64,000 bases of DNA from Alitta virens (Eukaryota; Annelida; Polychaeta; Phyllodocida; Nereididae), in NCBI GenBank assembly GCA_932294295.1, contig OW028584.1, positions 7,014,407 to 7,078,406 of the forward strand, in the 5' to 3' direction. Position 1 is the stretch's first letter; each line of letters begins with the position of its first letter. This document shows positions 36,825 through 47,169 of this stretch, one piece after another. A program made the translations under genes and the position numbers. The notes beneath the pieces were generated by a model, which was not told the origin of the DNA, did no database searches, and saw only the letters and a program-made list of their open reading frames with translations.

Positions 36825-39800
36825 TAACTCAAGACTGGGGTGAAACAAAAGCATAAAAACGAAAAATTAGAATTGAAAAAAAAAACAACACACACCATAC
36901 ATGCAGCTCCTCTCACTAATCAAGTCAGAGTAGAGCTACCCGGAAATCCGGGGTATTATAGCACACATTCAGAAGACGATTGCAGGTAATGCTCCTCCTC
37001 ATCTGACTAGCTTGCACGTTTTATCTAATAACTTCGCTAGTTTTCATCTGAGTTAAAACTGGACAATTCAGGTTGAATAATGGGTGCACATGCACCAGCA
37101 TAGCCTAGAACATGTGACATACTTTTTTCTTTTTTTTTCTTAAAGAATGTCTAAATTGATAGCACATAAAACTTGACTGTTTCTAAAACAAAAACAAAGA
37201 GCATTATAGTTTAGAGAGTATATTGTGGGAGATTGGACAGGTGCTGTCATCTGGTGGATATTGTAGAATACATCTGTGGGCTCAACTGCAGCAAACCCTC
37301 AGAGCTCAGTTAAAATTAGTCACACCCAGGCACCAGCTTTTAATCAACAATGACATCTGACCTAGTTCTCCCTCCAACTCAAAACTACAGCAAATAATCA
37401 ATTAGGCCTTAAATAATAAAGAAAAGCAAAACATTGCTAAAATTGTTTCCATGCAACCATGCACTAGACACATGTTATTTTGTTAAGTGACTACACCACA
37501 TTCATCATATGTACAATGGCAGAAAAATGTGCTACTGGAGATGCGCAACATTATCTTACAATATTGAATTAAATAGTATAAATAATTGAATCATACTAAA
37601 CAAAAACCTGAAGCGATGTTATTCCATATGCCACAATGCAAAATCACTCCCAACCTTGCAAATAAATGACACTAACACTAACATGGCGATTGGTGGTCTC
37701 AGAACTCAATTCCAAGATATTTTGAGACCACCGGTGAGATGGAGATCAGTAAAGTAATTATTATATATAAAAATGTTAGCTGATGAACGTTGTTTACAAC
37801 AGGAAGTTTCCCTATTGCTTTATTAAGTTACATTACAATAGAAATTTAAAATTATCAATGCAAATAAGAATAGAAATGGTGTGAAAACTATTATAATTTC
37901 ATTGTTTCCAATTACTCATCGGTAATGCAAGTTTCATAGGCATTATTTGTACCAAATAGCAATAATTAATTAAGTGGCAACTGCTGCTATCTGGTGGATA
38001 ATTTTTATTTTTTATGTCACAAAATGTAGGGGAAGAGGGGCCAAAATGGGCTAACGTTTAACCCCAATAGCTTGGAGATGTTTCATCCTAAAACCACATT
38101 TATAACAAAACTGTTAAGAGCAGACAAATTTATCAGTTCAATAACAATTTAACGCATCCCTCTTTTATAACGACCATAATATTTAAATAATATAAAATGT
38201 ACCAATACATCAGGCACAGCAATTAAGGACCTTGGGCACATCTTCCACTTGAGAGGAAGTACTTGATCACATCGATGTCATGCATTCCACTGCATTAGAC
38301 CAATGCGACTTTATGTATAAACTTACAACTGCACTGAATAATCAAAATTCAAACTTTTATGTTTTGTCACTGTTAGCTTTGGTAATATAGCGTCTTAATT
38401 GTTACAGTTGCTAATCAGATTTGCTTCAAATTTGGTCTGTATAGTTATCATCATGTTTTTTTCAGTGTTATTTGGGAAAAAATGTTATACTATCTAATAT
38501 ATGTGTCAATATTCAGATTTATATTAAAGTTTAATTATGGGGGCAACTTAATATAGTTTCTATGGACTCTGTTGCAGCCCTTCTTGGTACCTGATTATTT
38601 ATATGTAATTGTATGTTCTATTTATACATGTGTATTTGTATGTATTTTTTGTACCAAGAAAAAATAAAAAACTTCAAACTTCAAACTTCAACTAACACTT
38701 TAGGGTTGTGGTGGGATAATTACACCATGATTGTGTAAAATGCTATTGTATATGTATTGAGAAAATGAACTATTTCCGTGCTCATTACTCGACCGGGGAT
38801 GCACAACTGTCGTGATGATGTAAGATGTTAATCACACTGTAAAAAGACTGATATCGTTATTATCATGGCAATGCTATGCCTATCCATACTCACTGTACAA
38901 CTGTGTGACAAATCGCAAATTTCCACCATTCTTTATTTTTAGCAAGATGTGACAACTGCTGACATCTGGTGAACAATTTGTATAAACAACTTTTTAGTTT
39001 TCAGCACAAACAGGTCTAAACCTTTTGTATCCATATGAAAAACTATTAAATGAGATGAATGCCGGCCAAGCATGTATAAATTATTCATATCCATTTAGCA
39101 ATAAACAAAATAGCACTAAAAAAGTGTGGGCCATTCAAATCTAATTCATCAGTATCATTATTTAATATGTTTAAAGGACAAACATTGTGGATTATCGGAA
39201 TTTGTTAATGTCCCCAAAACAGCGTTATTTGGTAGCAACAAAGGCAGATGTAATATGTCTTTGATAGCAAGGTATACGCTACTTACAAATATAAATGATA
39301 ATGGCTTTCAATGATTTCAGATGTTATCAGGGTAGATCATTTAATACTGGACATTAAAGTGGAACATCATCATTAAAACCTTTGTTGCAAAATTTACTCG
39401 TCTTAAATAATAACTACGTTCTTAAATACACATTTATTTCCTCAAAGCCCCACGTACACCCCTCCAAATTTCGTTTCATATTACAGCTGTCCAGGGTATT
39501 GTTTTTAATACTAAGGTAATATATAGGGAACTAACTTACCCACTTCATTATATTATTATTGTACATCTCTGAGAGCTCCAATCTTAGGGCCTATGTGGAA
39601 TATATACATGTGTGAATTTCTCTATTTTGTAATTTCATCAAATGTTGAAATCAGTAGATTTAGACATTATAGCTTTGATAGCAACAAAAATTAAATGTTC
39701 TTGGCAAAACTTGAAAAAAGATCAATGAATCCCAATGCAGTTCTTTTCTCACGTCTGTCATGCAATTAAGTTATAATTCCATGATTGGTGGTTGACCAGC

Positions 39801-42434
39801 TAAAATATGATCTTTATTAAAGATTTACATACTATTAGCATATTTCATTCAACAACACAAATTCAATTCAAACTACACCTGCGTATTCAAAAGCGTATTC
39901 TCAAAACATCTACCTGTCCTTCATTTCTAATGTGATTACAACCTGCAAAATTGTTTTAATAATACGAATGAGGTCAATATTAAGATTAGAATACACACAA
40001 GAAATGTTTGCAGGAGTCTGTCATAACTGATATTTTGGCTTTTTGCTGTAAAAGTCAGCAAAAATGCATGTCCCACACCTCATTTTATATCTCTTTACCC
40101 AGCTCAATGAGTGTAAGTTAAAATCATTTATGATATTCACATAGTTATAATGAGTAGTTGAATTTTAAACTGGCGAAGAAAATTTTGAAATATTTGCACT
40201 TCAAGTAACATTACCAATGTCACTCCTGTTACCGTGGTATTAAAATGCTGCTAGATGAAAAACAAAAATTGTTAGGTTTGTGCACTTCAGAGATGAAAGC
40301 ACTGACATGGGGGACTTCAGAATGTCTGCTTATCTTACAAATTTCAAATAATATTTTTTTAATATTTAAGGAAAATAGTTTGTATCTGCAAGGTTTGACT
40401 TTTATGTAGGCCTACATCATACCTGTTACCAAGTTGATATGGGAGCTATTTATCACAGAAAAAGCTTAAAAGCAATTCTGTAAGCCTCCATTATTACAAA
40501 ATAGAACAGACACTTCTGTAATATTACCTGCATTTACCTTTCAGATATTGCATAAAGTTTTAAACCCTGTTACTGTCCTTCCTGTTACCATAATAGCTGA
40601 AATAACATGTCACATGACTGACCTATTTAAATATAAAATATAAAAAATGTTTTGGCAGATTGAAAATTTCATTTTTGCACTTGAAATGCCAAAAGTGCAC
40701 AGTTTCTGTGAAATGACCCACATATTAAGGACAGATCTACTGTATGGTGTTATTGAAATTTAAAAAAAATCATATTTAAACTCTGCTGCTTCTGATCCAT
40801 AATCCCCATTTTGTTAAACTTATAATCATACTTACCATAATATATATACCAATGTATATAAATTAAATATCTGTAGAGAAACCACCCACTTTTTTTATAC
40901 AAATCCAAAGGAAATACAACTTTAGTCAAATGCCTTCGGATTTTGTAAGAATGTACCAAATATGAGATACCACATTAGCTGACAAAACTATCTTGCGAAT
41001 GATATTTTCATTAAATCCTCACTAGTAGCACCACATTTAGAACATCAGGTCTTGTAGATATAAGTTGTAATTTCAAAATGACAGTTTTTATTTAATCCTA
41101 TTAAAAGGCTATCGACATGGACAGGTTTATTAATTAATCGCTTAATTTACCTGCCCAAGTAGCATGCTTGAAAGGCAGAGGTGAATTTTTTAATTAATTT
41201 TTTGCGATAAAAAATTTGTGCTCACAAGCCTTCAAAAATGATTGACAGGAGTTTGATTATTATATCATAGGCCTTATGAAACGGTACTCATTGCACCTAG
41301 CTCAAAAGCGAAATGTGCCATGTTTTATTCCTTAATATCTTTGTAATCTTTGAAAGTATTCTGTGCACGTATCATCCTTTTGTAAAGAGCAGGTATGGAC
41401 ATAGAAAGACGGTATTAACACTCAAAGAAAGGCAGTTCCCAGCTTTAAAAGTTAAAAAAGTCTCTATGACTAGTCCTTGCTGAGATATTAATTTTTTAAT
41501 TAAAAACATAATTATGCCAAACAATTCACAAACCTATTATGCGTGACTTGACCTATACAGCAAAACATTGCAGTTGTCCTATTGTCGTAGAACGTCCATC
41601 ATGCAAAGAAGCAGCACCATTTTAGAATAGGTCCAATGGCAAACTGAAGAACATGCCTTTCTAACCCTGATCACTTCTTAATTCTTTATTTTATTTATTG
41701 TCTTAACTTTATAAGTTCTTTCATCAAATCTTTAAGATTCTTGGACATTTCAAGCTGTTTCATGGAGTTAGTATAGAAACAAAAAATTGATTAATATGTC
41801 ATCTAGGTTGAGTAGCTGAATTTATGAATAATTAGTATAAAATAAGTAAGTTAAACAGAGGTGGATTCGAACTGAGGACATCTGAGTTAGCATTGGCTGT
41901 GATGTATATGACAGAAGAATTTTAATTGCATATCCCACAAACATTTCTAGTCATGTTTATCAGATAACAGCTTGCATTTAATGCCACTATTTAAATTAAA
42001 GTTTCCTATAAAATGATATCGTTCACTTTGATAAAAAAAAAATAATAATAAAAATTGCCATTGTGGGATTCGAACTGGCAACCCCTGGGTTAGAGTATGC
42101 TAAAAATAGATTTGTTGTGTAGTTCTATTTTTAGCACTGCAGACACCATTTCCATGATGGAGGTAAAGTTTGGGCTTAGGCGGTCACTAGTTGAGTTGAA
42201 AAATACAGAAATTAATTGCTTGTATTAATATTTTAAAATTTGGGTATGTTTACCTGTTTATGCCACAAATCCTAACAGACTATTATCTCACATATGCCCA
42301 CAGACTATGTTTGTCATCAAATTAACTAAGTTTCATTTGACTTCGGTAGATTAAAGTCGATCGCATAGCTCCTTGAGATGATTTTATATAAGTAAGAATA
42401 TCTTGTAAGCTGAAGATATGCATGTGTCACCCAT
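36825..42434. other. Intergenic, no gene recognised
   Basis: AT-rich. Contains B-box-like remnants on the minus strand near 41870 and 42065 (GTTCGAATCC-like), probably old tRNA-derived repeats. Otherwise only the foldback at 37691. Confidence 0.4.
37691..37733. repeat. Foldback repeat related to 14635-14704
   Basis: GGTGGTCTCA is followed 21 bases later by TGAGACCACC, the same arm as at 14635 with a shorter loop. Confidence 0.65.
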
Positions 42435-42670
42435 GGTACAAGTTGTGGCACTGGTGGCACAAACTCCGTGCCACTTGCGGCACGGCACAAATGGCACAAG
42501 TGCAAATATTTTGAAATAAATGGCTAATTCTCGCCAATAAAGTCTTCAGGTGTGTTCCTTGCATTAATTAAAAGACATCTGCAGCATTGCAGTGGAACGT
42601 TTTTGTACATTTCCTATGTTTTTTCAGGCGTGTCACTCGTGCCATTTGTGCCATCCGTGCCGTGTTACGA
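42435..42670. repeat. Imperfect inverted repeat rich in GGCAC
   Basis: GGCACGGCACAAATGGCACA near 42480-42499 is answered by TGCCATTTGTGCCATCCGTG near 42640-42660. About 130 bases separate the arms. A SINE fragment begins directly after the right arm. Confidence 0.6.
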
Positions 42671-42727
42671 ACCCGGGACCCAGCGGCTGGAAGCCCAGAG
42701 CGCTACCTCTGAGCTAGGCCCCCGCCC
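42668..42727 (-). mobile_element. tRNA-derived SINE, head fragment
   Basis: Only the tRNA-like head is present: on the minus strand CCTAGCTCAGAGGTAGCGC (A box) through GGGTCCCGGGTTCG (B box). The tail is missing. Confidence 0.8.
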
Positions 42728-42994
42728 TACATGTTTTGGCTGTAAACAGAAAACCATAACTATACAATCCTTTCATTTTACCAGTCAAAATATGACAGCC
42801 TTATATACTAACCAGTCCTTTTTAGACAGCTTTTGTAATTTTCACATTTTTGCCAATTAAGTTTTCAATTACAAGACTTGACATACACTCGTATATCGTA
42901 CTTCAATCGCTTCAGGTGTTAATTTGTAGCATGTCTGCAATAGTGCAGGTAAAATTAACTACATAACAGTAATACAATACATATTTGTCAACCT

Positions 42995-43291
42995 TGTGTC
43001 TCAAGTATGTTGTCACCAGAGAAATTTCTATTAATATTAAAATAAATTATTTTTTATTGGCGATGACGGTTGATGCTTGTTCCTGTCTAAATTGATGTAA
43101 AATAATAAAAGATAATTTTCGGTAAACTGTGACCCATCGCTGTCATACTTTAGGGTTCCAACCGCTGGGTCCCAGGTTCGATTCCTGGTCAAGCCTAAGT
43201 TGGATGGCTGTTTCATCCTTTATCTCATTGCCATGGTCTCTGCCTGTCCTAATTAGCCCAACTGGTGCAGAAATACAGGACGTAATCACTA
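42995..43291 (+). repeat. Inverted duplication partner of 45363-45665
   Basis: Flank and SINE together match the reverse complement of 45363-45665, for example ATTGGCGATGACGGT, CCTGTCTAAATTGATG and TGTGACCCATCGCT. Identity by eye is about 90%. Confidence 0.75.
43152..43291 (+). mobile_element. tRNA-derived SINE, 5'-truncated, plus orientation
   Basis: Starts inside the tRNA head (TTCCAACCGCTGGGTCCCAG), continues through GGTTCGATTCCTGGTC and the family body to a shortened end near AGGACGTAATCAC. It is truncated at nearly the same point as the copy at 45363-45501 and shares its flank, so the two are a duplicated insertion. Confidence 0.8.
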
Positions 43292-43338
43292 AATAGCAAC
43301 AAATATCAGAATCTGTACAAATCAATTGTAATGCCTGC

Positions 43339-44439
43339 TTAATCTACCTTTTTAAATTTTTCTTTGGTGTCAGATGCTTTGATGAGAACTTTCTGCTCCT
43401 TAGTGTTAATCCTGAAATCATTCTGGATCTTTTCCGATCCTTTCATGGTGTTTGAAACATTGCTGCAACAGATATAACATTTTACATTGTAATTAATTGG
43501 CATGTTAATGGCACAGAATTACTTGAAGTTCACCAAATTCACCTGTCTGTAGAATGACAATGAAGACTTAGAAATATGCAACTTTAGTACAATTTTACAT
43601 CAGCAAACATCAGTATCATTACAGACTAAACATTGTAATGCGAGCTACCCTTGTTATTAATCCTCAAATCACTCTGGCTCTTTTTCGACACTTTCTTGGT
43701 GTTTGAAACATTGCTGCAACATATATATCAAATTGTACATGCTAATTGCACAGAAATACTGCAAAATCTCCAATATTCAGTTGTCTGTAGAATAACAAGT
43801 ATGGCTTCGAACTTGTGGACATTTTGCCAAATACGACATTGTGTGTCGGTACAGTTAATTTTGCTGCAATATTACCTAGTTTGCACGGCTTTAACAGTAC
43901 TGCAATGCATGTTCACTTTGCAACATGGCATAGAAACACTGCAAAATCACGAATATTCAGTGGCCTGTAGAAGAACAAGTATAGCTTTATTCGAAAATAT
44001 TCTTGTTAACCTTGTGTGTAAATTCTAGGGGGGTGGGGGGTGGATTAGGGCTTTATGTCCCGTATTTCTGCACCTGATGGGCTAGTTAGGATAGGTAGGG
44101 ACCATGGCAATGAGATGAAGGATGAAAAGCCATCCAAATGTCAATTCTAGAATATTGCCGCAATATTACTAACGTTGCTTGGCTTTAACCACATGATAAT
44201 TTCGCTGCAAGGTTTGTTTACACATTTACACACTCAGCATGTCATGAACACCATGAACATCATTTTTCTTCAACCCATACGACTTGTCACGAACTGAAAG
44301 TTTTAAGAATTGTTCAGAACACTCACCGGGTTAATTTTGCTAACTGGATGTCAAAAAATCTCCGCTTATTTGTCGCCAAATTCGACGAGATGCACCATCC
44401 TGTCTTAATCAACATGGCTGAGTCCGTCACTGCCGCCAT
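43339..44439 (-). CDS. Candidate two-exon small protein gene, possibly PH-like
   Basis: Exon 1 (44439-44327) opens with ATGGCGGCAGTGACG and encodes 37 codons plus two bases up to a strong donor CCCG|gtgagt. Exon 2 (43462-43339) follows a tctgttgcag acceptor, is in the matching phase, and encodes 40 residues to a TAA: 78 residues in all. Exon 1 has IKTGWC and NKRRFFDIQL; exon 2 has DFRINTKEQKVLIKASDTKEKF, an order that resembles the first and last strands of a PH domain (K-x-GW, RRFF, then F-x-I and L-x-A). The final PH tryptophan and middle strands are missing, so either it is diverged, exons are overlooked, or AAG|gtagat at 43348 is a donor to further exons. Promoter motifs lie directly upstream. 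Function unknown. Confidence 0.45.
43349..44000 (-). repeat. Diverged tandem units, each with a candidate terminal exon
   Basis: TGGTGTTTGAAACATTGCTGCAACA recurs about 251 bases apart (43447 and 43698, first copy exact, split here into its parts TGGTGTTTGAAACATTG and CTGCAACA). The second unit has the same acceptor and phase and encodes about 27 residues beginning NVSNTKK to its own TAG. A third, weaker unit (43840-43990) shares the upstream part around CTGAATATTCG and TTTGCAGT. Confidence 0.65.
44029..44142 (-). mobile_element. tRNA-derived SINE, truncated
   Basis: Carries the family body (GGATTAGGGCTTTATGTCCC to AAGCCATCCAAATG) without the tRNA head, flanked by AATTCTAG at 44021-44028 and 44143-44150. 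Confidence 0.8.
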
Positions 44440-44455
44440 ATTAAGTGTGACGTCA
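44432..44455 (-). promoter_or_regulatory. CRE and YY1-like promoter elements over a start codon
   Basis: TGACGTCA at 44448-44455 is a palindromic cAMP response element. AATATGGCGGC (minus strand, 44442-44432) is a YY1-type initiator overlapping the candidate ATG at 44439, a common arrangement at animal promoters. No expression evidence is available. Confidence 0.45.
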
Positions 44456-45362
44456 TTCAAAATGGCCATATACGCCGGTCTCTAATTCGTTCAGAGATCG
44501 GCTCCTGTCTAATAATAATGTTGATTTCTTACAAGTAAATGCAATATATATGCTAGAGTATTTTCATGTTTGGCACATTAAATCAATACAATTGTAGTCT
44601 AGTAGTTGTAGTAGGTTGATATTAAAAACGTGTTAAACACCACCAGGGGTCATTTATGTCAGGACTGCTAAGAGTTAGTAAATAATCGCTTAAGGGGGGG
44701 GGGGGGTGGGGATGAGTGTAATTACCTTAAGAGATACATATCAAAATATGAAAGTATGAATAGGGAAAATGATCTCGTGGAGAATATCATAAAACAAGTA
44801 CTTCCCACTGTTCCCAGTGAACCATGTTTTGGTGATGGAGATGTTTTTGGGGTGTTTTGGTGATGAAAGTGTTTGTAAGACGTTTTAGAGACATTTTGTT
44901 AACAATATGACATCATGATAATGTCCAGATGACGTGCCCACCATTGTCAGGACAGGAAATTTACTCAAGGCCAAGACAAAACCAAAAGCTACATAATACC
45001 ACATGTTTTGAGTACGTTGTTGAGACATAGTTCTTTCAAGCTTACTTACATCCATTTATAATGACATTATGAACTGCTAGCTACGTCTTTAAAACGTTTT
45101 GATCAATGGTGACGTCACAAACATCGGTTCCTTGATTAACAGAGACGCACAGAGGATTGAGCAGCTGAGCAAAGTGACAACCTCTATGATAAGTTTACCT
45201 GAATTTTAAGTCACCATTTTATCCCAAATCTGTCATAATGTAACAAGTGGTTGTGTTTATATTGTGTTTATTCCAGAACAGAAAGTGTTACAACTGAGCA
45301 TGTGCGGGAAAGACTAAAATGCCTAACTATGTCAACATTGACTAAAGTACCTAACGTATGAT

Positions 45363-45501
45363 GTGGGTGGGTGATTAGGGCTTTACATCCTGTATTTCTG
45401 CACCAGTTGGGCTAATTAGGACAGGCAGAGGCCATGGCAATGAGATAAAGGATGAAACAGCCATCCAACTTAGGCTCGACCTGGGACCCAGCAGTTGGAA
45501 C
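45363..45501 (-). mobile_element. tRNA-derived SINE, 5'-truncated, with 13 bp duplication
   Basis: Flanked by CCTAACGTATGAT at 45350-45362 and 45502-45514. The tRNA head is cut inside the anticodon region. It is the SINE part of the inverted duplication with 43152-43291. Confidence 0.9.
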
Positions 45502-45667
45502 CCTAACGTATGATAGCGATGGGTCACAGTTTACACTATTTCCGAAATTATCTTTTATTATTTTACATCAATTTAGACAGGAACGAGCGTTGACCGTCAT
45601 CGCCAATAAAAAATAATTAATTTTATTATTAATAGAAATTTCTGTGGTGACAACATTCTTGAGACAC

Positions 45668-45936
45668 AGTAGGTAGGTAGTGTTATTGTTTAATGCCTCA
45701 TCAGCACCTGAGTGGGCTATGTAGAGGCTCTCTAGGGTAAGATTGATCATCCATAGTTGGTAGTAGAAACCAGAAGCATGCAAAAAATCAATAAGTGTTT
45801 GCGTTGGATAGCTGGAGTAGCTTGTGCAATGCGCACTGTCCTGTTTTAGCCACTGGGTATAGAGGACTTCACCCCAAGTGTTTCCAACCTCGCCGCGTGA
45901 AGGCCCAGGACCTTCGAGGGCTCTTGAGACACAAGG
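45668..45936 (-). mobile_element. Non-LTR retrotransposon tail, 5'-truncated
   Basis: Minus-strand reading includes YPTQTLIDFLHASGFYYQ and LESLYIAHSGADEALNNN, the C-terminal end and 3' tail shared with the copies at 48855, 56644 and 61241. Flanked by a 21 bp duplication with one mismatch (45647-45667 and 45937-45957, both GTGACAACATTCTTG then R then GACAC). Tail is CTAC repeats. Confidence 0.8.
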
Positions 45937-46597
45937 GTGACAACATTCTTGGGACACTTGCATTCCACCGTGCTGTGAAAACGTGCTGGTTGTCTAACAA
46001 AACCGAATCAGACACATGGTTAAACTGTTCTGCAATTGAAACAAGAACGTCTAGACCACCTATTAAAACTAAGGCACGTTTGTGTCACGTCTTCTGGACG
46101 TCCTGACCAGATAGGTCTGTCGTTTTTGGGAAGTTTTATTGAAGTTCTAAACACTTGAAAAATTGTAAACAAACACATTTCAAAATTGTAACAATTTTTG
46201 GTGATCCAAACGTTTGGGTCACATACTTGGAGAAGTCTTCAAAATGTTTTAAAGACTGCGAATGGTTCACTGGGTTTTATTTTATTTTAAAATTGTTTGA
46301 TAATTGATGAGCATTTCAGTTACTTTCTCCCATCCATCACCTGCAGCAATGAAGAACCAGTCAGGCAGTCAGCTTGGTACCATTGAAATATAAGCTTTAC
46401 ACTACACCAGAGGGCAGGGAATAAGCAAGTACCTTAGTGTCCAGCACACATAATTTATGCCATGCCATGTGCTGGAGCTCTTTCACTGATAGCACAGGCT
46501 TGGGGATATTGATCAGTCAACATTGCTATACAATCCACTAATCTGTGTAATATGCAATTTGCATATGATACTCCTGGATTTCAAAATGGAACAATGT

Positions 46598-46785
46598 TGA
46601 AATGGATTACATTCTGCAAATAAGGAGTTTAATATTTCATTTGTTACACAATTGATGAACATGAAATGGACGATATATACAAAGGAGTATTGCATTGAAC
46701 TAATGAAATGGATTACATTCTGCAAAAAAGACTTTAATGTTTCATTTGTTTACACTGATGAACGTGAATTGGATTATATTTACAA
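46598..46785 (+). repeat. Two-copy tandem repeat, offset 105 bp
   Basis: TGAAATGGATTACATTCTGC begins at 46598 and 46703 and both are followed by TTTCATTTGTT and GATGAAC. Confidence 0.85.
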
Positions 46786-47126
46786 CGTTTGTTTTATTTA
46801 ATTTATGGTTGAGAAATTCACACGTTAAAAGCTGATATAGACATATGATAAATAATGTTACTATGAAATGTATCCAAGTTAAAACTATAATAACTATAGA
46901 ATTTAAAAGAAACAATGTTTATAACCAGATTGCAAGATGAAGACTTCTAAGTGTTACCAAGAACGTATGTATGTTTCCATGTTTCCAAGATAATTACCAA
47001 AGAGTACCTCAGGGTGGTAATTTACTTCCAATACTGCAACTAGTTTCCAAGCTTTAAATACATTTTGCATGTTATGAATATAACTTCCATGCAATACATC
47101 TGATTTAATCAAACACATCATTAAAC

Positions 47127-47169
47127 ATGAGTCAGTGGATATTTTGGTTATTGACAGGATGTGTCACAG
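47127..47169 (+). CDS. Cys-loop receptor exon 1, start and signal peptide
   Basis: ATG opens MSQWIFWLLTGCVT, a short hydrophobic signal sequence, ending at ACAG|gtaagt in phase 1. The start is chosen because it is the only ATG giving a signal peptide in phase with exon 2. Confidence 0.7.

Larger units (their letters stand above)
44456..47126. other. Intergenic between the candidate small gene and the receptor gene
   Basis: Apart from the SINE, LINE and tandem repeat listed, nothing recognised. A G run lies near 44694. Some of it will be receptor promoter, but I see no clear core element. Confidence 0.4.
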
